Positions 41,838 to 47,709 of a stretch of 47,709 nucleotides of DNA are shown piece by piece. The stretch spans positions 3,965 to 51,673 of the forward strand of contig WELB01000174.1 in the NCBI GenBank assembly GCA_009602725.1. Direction: 5' to 3'. Below the pieces are notes generated by a model that saw only the letters and a program-made list of their open reading frames with translations, ran no database searches and was not told the DNA's origin. Made by a program: the position numbers and the translations under genes. The stretch is from Spirogloea muscicola (taxonomy: Eukaryota > Streptophyta > Zygnematophyceae > Spirogloeales > Spirogloeaceae). Numbering within the stretch: position 1 is the first letter of the stretch; each line of letters begins with the position of its first letter.

Positions 41838-44800
41838 TCACGTTGTTGGCCGTGTCATAGTGGACATGCCCCGATGGGGATGAAGCATTGGCCCCGGCAC
41901 AACCCCTTGCACCCCTTGACCCAAATCTGCACATGGGCACCCACACGATTTTCCATTACCATTGTCAAAGCCTGAGATGGCTTGAGATTGAAGGCAAAGC
42001 CGCAGCCAAAGCCATTGTCAAATGCCCACCGGGTCTTGCTGATACAATGACTGTATATGAAGTTGCAAACCTTCTAATAGTTCATTGGCCTCCTCAATGT
42101 CTGGCGTGACAGCCCCGCCACTCTCAGCATCCGCCCCAGCGATCCCCGTGCACGTGAACAGCGAATCATCATCCAAGCTGAGGTAGTTGTATGCATTGTA
42201 GATGTCCTCAGCAGTTGCCATCTCGTACAAATAGGGGAGGTCCCTTATGCAGCCCACATCCTTCAAAAGGGAGACCCAAGTAAACCAGAGCATGTGAACC
42301 ACTGATGATATTTGAGGTCAACCGTAACTGAAAGGCCCACAAGCACCAGCAATCGCTCGACTAGGACATACTTCTTGACTGAGAACAGTAGGTCTGCCTT
42401 GCACCTTGCGTGCTACTGATGGGGCAAGCAGGTGCGTCAGGAGGCCGAGCCAGTATGTGTTGTCCTTCAGGTCCGACTCGTGGCGCATGACCAGTGTCCT
42501 CTTCGCCTGTGAAGAAGCGGTTGCGGCGTAGGTCAAGGCACAGCAGCGAAGCAAACCCAAGAAGTAGGACATGAGTTCATGTGTCTAGCACTGAAATACC
42601 CTTCTGCAACTGCAGACGCACACTTTTCTTGTGTGCTTAGCAATGTTGGGATTTTGTCAAGCTTGAAGTGAAACACGTATCAAGGACTACTATAAATATA
42701 GAGCTCATGATACATAACAGCAGGCTGGAACTGAGCGTACCCGGTCCAACTCGCGCTGATTGACGCGGTTCCCATGCAAGCCCCGCAAAACGTTGAGGGA
42801 GGCCTCCATGGCCTGCTGGATCTTGGCAGGGGTTGACGTCACGGACACGACAAACCAGCCCGTCTTAAGGCGGTCAAAGAGGCTCAGCTCAAATGACACG
42901 TCGTAAGTCAGGCCCAGGGCATCCCGCACTGTGGTGAAGAGCCTGCAGTGGTGCACTTTGCAACAGGCAGCCAAGTCAGGTCAAGCTTCACTGAACATAT
43001 GACTTACGCATATGGAAAGTCAATCTCAGAGGATACGGATCTTACAACAATCTCACTCTCAGATTTAGTGACTCTGTTGTAAGCTATGGGTCACGCTCCA
43101 GGGTCAGGTTGGCATATGTGCACCTTGCATTGACTATCTCCGCAAGCAGCGCCATAGCCACGCTACCGTACAGGGGGTGCCGCTGCCTCTTCCAGCACAG
43201 GTTGCCCTCAGAGCCAAGCACAACTTCAACTCCAGGGGGAGCCAGCTTCACAGCTTGCTCCACTGCCCAGCAGCCCAAGATCACAAAAAGGCGTGTCATT
43301 ACATTAACCTCCCAAAGAGTGACATGTATGGAGCTGTTGAGAAGCTTCCAGCTGCATACTAACTTTCCTGATCCTGTGCTGTCCTCGTAGAACATCTGGT
43401 AGATGCAGCATAAAGGGCCTCTAGAAATGGACTTACTAGCTAGATTACATAGCCATAAATATGCCTGCAAGCACTGGCAAACAGCAGATGATGTGGCTGC
43501 ACGCATAGACTACAGAGTTGCTATATGCACCACAAGCACCACGGACACAGCAGCATACTGGATAGAGAGGAGGGCACGGGGTCCATCATGGTGTTGATGT
43601 CTCTGTCGTCAGCCGTGAAGCCCCAACGGTTGGGTGCGGCACCAGCAATGTACGCGCATGCCCGCTCGTCCGTGTCCCTCAGCATAACCTGCCATTCAAT
43701 ATGGTTAAGCAGGAAAAAGCCCGCTCTCTCATCTACAACATCATCATTCTCTAGCTTCTTTCGCGTCTAATCAGCGTGATCAGCTTGCCTGAAGAGGGTT
43801 ACTGTTGCCACTTGTCAGACATGATTGTGTTCATACTCCTTGTCTTCCTTCCATCTAGAGAGTCAATACCTTCTGATGGCGCTTGTTTGGGTCGGTCTGA
43901 TTCACGATGACAACGGGCTTCTCCTCAAGAGGATGGATGCATCCAGGCGGGCAGTCGTCAGGCGTGATTGTCCCCAGGTACTTAAGCAGGCAATCCTCCA
44001 CCTCATCCTCTGTGAAGTCGCCCACGACACTTACCTGCCAAGCAGGATAACTGTGAGTATAATCTCTCCAAGCAGGTACCATTGAAGACAAGCAACTATC
44101 AAGTCTGGTCCCAGGTGGCCCACTACAGATGGTGACAAGCTCTTAGCTAAGCCTTTCCACTGCTGATGTCATAATATAAGCTGAACAACAACGTCTTAGG
44201 ATAAGCAGAACTGCTCTGAACGTGAGTGCCAGCAAGACAATAATATCAGTTGACGAGAATTGCAGAACTTTCTCATCTGCTTCTCCATCTTACCTCCATG
44301 TTGCCAGTGACAAGCTGCTTCATCACGGCAGCCTTGGCCTCAGCCAGAGTCAACTTCTGAATGGCCTCAGGGGTCGGCTCGATGAAGCGCTGGTCACTGT
44401 CAAACATGGCCCGCATGAGGTGGTGCGCAGTGGCTCGCTCCAGGCTCTTGGGCATGGAGCGGTAGTGCGAGAGGTACAGCTGTTTGGCTCGGTCCAGCGC
44501 GTCTTCCAGCCAGACAGAGTGCTGCATCGACATGATCTCAGATACGCTGAGTCAAGACCACCAATGTGAGACGGCTTCCATGCTTTGCTAACACCATAGC
44601 TGATAGCCAATGAACACTCTTAGCCCACAGCAAGCAAATCCTGTGTATGCCAACCGGGGCTCAAATATCACAGCTAATCTATCAGTGTCATGTGCCAAGC
44701 CCTAGTGGCGAGTGGTGTGTAACGCATGCATATGCCTACTACGACACACAAATTGGTACTTGCTTAACAAAATGCATAACCATTTCACAGCTTAGACACA

Positions 44801-47709
44801 TCGGCCCTGGTGAGCATATTGGGCCCGGGTGCTAACCTCAAGAACCATGTGGAGGAGCTGAAAGGTGGCCGGCATCCCGCCCTCGCGCATGGTGAAGTGG
44901 AAGTCCATGCACATGAATTCCTCATCTGCCTCCAGCAGGCAGTTGATCAAGTTCCCCACACAGAACAACTCGACCTGCAAAAAAGCGAAAGAGATCACAA
45001 CAACCTCGTCAGCGTAAGCGTAACGAGTACCTTCACAATCCACAGAAGACAAGGGGCCAGTTCCACATTGAAATACCAGTGCAGAATTGAATATACCAAG
45101 AAATCTCATGCTTAAGTCTCAGTATGAGTATTACGTGGTGACTTATGCTTAGGTGCAATTGTAATACTACCACAAATCCATTCCCAGAAGTATGTCCTAC
45201 ACAGCCACAGCAATCGTGGAAGCACCTGTTCCCTGGAGTAGGTTCCCACTGCTCCACCCTCGCTCAGCGCCCGCACACCGACTGCCACTGCCCCCGACTG
45301 AGCACCCAACTCTTGAGCACGACCGCCTGCGCTAACTAGCCTCAGAACGCCACCTTTGGCTTCATTCTTAGTCATCTACACAAAGCACAACATGGCGGCT
45401 GTCAAATCGCTATCCCTGCAACTCTTGCTCCATCGGCAGTAAGCCCAAGGGCAACTCTGCAATCATACATGCAAGAAAGACATACATATACCATGAACAT
45501 CTGCATCACACAGTCGCTGCAGTCGTTTGAACACTCGCTCTTCTGATTTGGGAGCTTACCTTGTAATTGACGCGGATGCCATTGGAAAGGCGGCGCTGCG
45601 TCACGCCCGTCGTACTGTCGTGCAGCTTCAGCTCCGTGCTGTTATCGAGCACAGGCACAAACCCGGGCCGACAATCCTGTAGGAGCTTCGCCAAGTCTGT
45701 AGGGGATAGGAGCCACTTGGGAACCTCCACCTGCAGACATTTGGCAGGCCTTAGAAACAATCATAAGGGACTGTACCTTCCAAGCCTTGGACTCAAGTAA
45801 CAAAGACCCCAGATTTGAATGGCGACAAGTAGCGTCTTTGCTTAATTGCCTTGGCAACAACACAATGCAAAATGACCACCCAATGGATATCAGTATTAGG
45901 AGTAACTTCCTAATCTGCTACATATGCAGGTCTTACCTCGGGCTCCGGAGCGATGGGTTCATCCAAGCCCGTCAGTATTGCCTCGCGAATGCTCTCAGGC
46001 GTGATGTCAAACGGAGTGTCCTCCTCTCCGTCAGCAGAATGCACCATCTTTGGGACGCAGGCAATGATGGCTGCTGGCACTGGCGCGCTCAGCTTGCCGA
46101 AATCTGCAATGTATTCCAGCATCACCTCTGCAACTTGGTTGACCTGGAGAGACAACCAACATGTCTTATATATAAGTATATACACAGTCCATATGAGAAG
46201 GGTCCAAGGTTTGACCTGTAAGGGTCTGAGACTTGGGTATCACAACCTCTATGCGAATCGTAACCTGCCTTATAACCAGTACCTCCTCAAGCGTGATAGT
46301 GTGTGCAACGGCGGTGAGGCTCTCGTGGCCCTGCTCCTGGTCCATGACGCGGTGGCCGAGCGCGTCGCTCTCCATGATGAAGTCCAGGTTGTCGACTGAC
46401 GGGATATTGTCCACCATGGCCGCCAGCTGCTCGCTATCCTTGAGCAGCACCTCGAGGTAGCGCGCCAGCTCGCCACGCGTCACGCCAAAGTCACGTAGCC
46501 GCTTCACCTGCCCCAGCGCAAGTCGCAGATGATGCCGCAAAGTCTTAGCTCCAGGGCAAAAGAGAACCACAGCTTGACAGACTGCCTAAGTACTAGACGT
46601 ACGAGCTGGCTAAGTATTGATAAAGACCAATGCATGTGAAGAAGGATGGACACCAACAAGTATCTGGCCTTGGATAGCCATGGATTGTATCTGAAGGTGA
46701 AGCTACACCTCTGAGTTACCTGGGCTTAAGCTGGACATGGACCTATGCCAGAGCCAAGAAATAAAGACCTGGCTCTCACATCAATATATCTGGTCCTACA
46801 GCATGAGATTTGTTAAAATCTGCAATGGCAAAGCAAGAAAATTTTAAGCTTGCAAGCTGACCTCCTGCACGCCAACCCTGACAGCGCCCTCCCAATGCCG
46901 AGGCTCTGCCGTGACTGTGAGCGTGGACACGGTGCAGCCCTCGCGACCGGAGTCGCTGTGATCCAGCTCGATTGCTGTGAACGGAGGGCTGGCGCTCTGC
47001 GTGGGCCGCCATTTCAGAGAGCGAGCTGAATTTGTCAGCGGGACACAATTAAAAGCATAGAACACAGGAATCAAACAGCTACAGCATTTGTATAATCTGC
47101 ATTAAGTATATTGCATAGGCCCCAGCTTACAGCTTACAGGTCGATCTTAATCAAACCGCAATACTATCTATGATGAACAGCTGAAGCTTGAATCATCACT
47201 CGGTTAAGTAACTGGACACTCCAGTGTGAAGGTCATTAAGATTCACCTTGTAACGCGTATTAATCCGGAATTGAAGAGCTGACAGTACAATGCGCTGCAT
47301 GAGCACGTTTCGCAGGTCCTTGTAGCGCTGCACAGGCCGCACCGGCGTCTGCGACAAGGCCGAAAGCGCCACAGCAATCCCAAGGCCGCAAACGAGTCAC
47401 CAGTCAGAGCGAAGTCGCGCCAAGTTGCAGGCAGGCTACGTGCGATGAGCACCATCAGCGGCGACCGCTGGGGGAAGGCATACCTTGCAGAAGACAGAGA
47501 GGGAGAAGTTCTGGAGGAGCTCGTGCTGGAACACCGCAGGCGCGACGACGGTGCCCAGCGACGCGGCGTACCCCGACCGCGCGAAGGCCAGGTCCTGGGT
47601 GCTCCACCTGTGCTCGACAGGCGGCCGGATGACATGGCGCTCCTTCCGGACCGGAGGCGGCGACGCGGCAGCGGCGGCGGCGGCGGCGGCGGCGGCGATG
47701 GCGGCGGGG
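41838..47709 (-). CDS. SPP: stromal processing peptidase (chloroplast M16 metallopeptidase), 5' end off the window
   Basis: This enzyme removes transit peptides from imported chloroplast proteins in the stroma. My exons on the minus strand are 47709-47484, 47348-47247, 46996-46862, 46507-46283, 46143-45937, 45730-45560, 45375-45226, 44974-44837, 44521-44294, 44034-43870, 43688-43559, 43262-43124, 42942-42741, 42506-42405, 42260-42071 and 41905-41838. All introns are GT-AG and all phases agree, giving about 858 residues to the TGA. Diagnostic stretches include TAIELDHSDSGREGCTV, VDNLDFIMESDALGH, VTQRRLSNGIRVNYK, VRALSEGGAVGTYSREQ, RDTDERACAYIAG, LGLTYDVSFELSLFDRL and the C-terminal RGMSTMTRPTT, which match land-plant SPP almost throughout. 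The zinc-binding HxxEH lies in the missing N-terminal half. An Ala-rich run at the right edge (about 47640-47709) precedes ASPPPVRKER and may be an insertion relative to plants. Confidence 0.95.

Overview
The window looks like nuclear DNA of a green plant lineage, most likely a chlorophyte-type alga. The evidence is a spliced gene for the chloroplast stromal processing peptidase, spliced genes with GT-AG introns, extensin/pherophorin-like SPPPPK glycoprotein exons, and high GC with GC-rich minisatellites. I cannot name the species. Three single-base Ns sit inside low-complexity repeats and look like assembly placeholders.

Host genes. (1) Positions 362-3074 (+), 21369-24515 (+) and 27771-31443 (-) are three paralogous genes for secreted, Cys- and Asn-rich proteins that read like right-handed parallel beta-helix proteins. 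All five exons of this domain have the same phases and almost the same lengths in the three genes. Genes 2 and 3 carry an extra symmetric (phase 1-1) proline-rich exon between the signal peptide and the domain; gene 1 does not. Genes 2 and 3 are convergent, so they form a large inverted duplication. (2) Positions 35385-39391 (-) encode the vacuolar fusion protein CCZ1 (at least nine exons). (3) Positions 41838-47709 (-) encode the stromal processing peptidase; 16 exons are visible and the catalytic N-terminus lies beyond the right edge.

Mobile DNA fills most of 4.4-20.8 kb and 32-34.4 kb. The main element (8821 to about 13266, +) is a degenerate Ty3/gypsy retrotransposon whose reading frame begins with a DNA cytosine-5 methyltransferase, continues into reverse transcriptase, RNase H and integrase, and ends with a PHD finger. 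This 'writer plus reader' polyprotein is the most unusual system in the window. The copy is dead: five in-frame stops, two frameshifts, a reverse transcriptase active-site change (YIDN) and a methyltransferase motif VI change. A 118-base inverted duplicate of methyltransferase motif I lies just upstream.

The second class is a set of 5'-truncated non-LTR retrotransposon remnants. The better copies (4510-5682 +, 39964-40478 -) keep an RLE-like nuclease motif and end in a conserved ...DLRLL(S/T)R(G/N)Y-stop. Their 3' untranslated tails, many nested in one another, carry a short stem-loop (GGGCTGG-loop-CCAGCCC) found about 35-40 times in the window. It lies close to the 3' end and is a candidate recognition signal for the element's own reverse transcriptase. 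The remaining intergenic DNA holds a CT and a GA microsatellite, a 42-base minisatellite, a three-hairpin block and a perfect 15-base-arm palindrome; I saw no rRNA, tRNA or CRISPR array.
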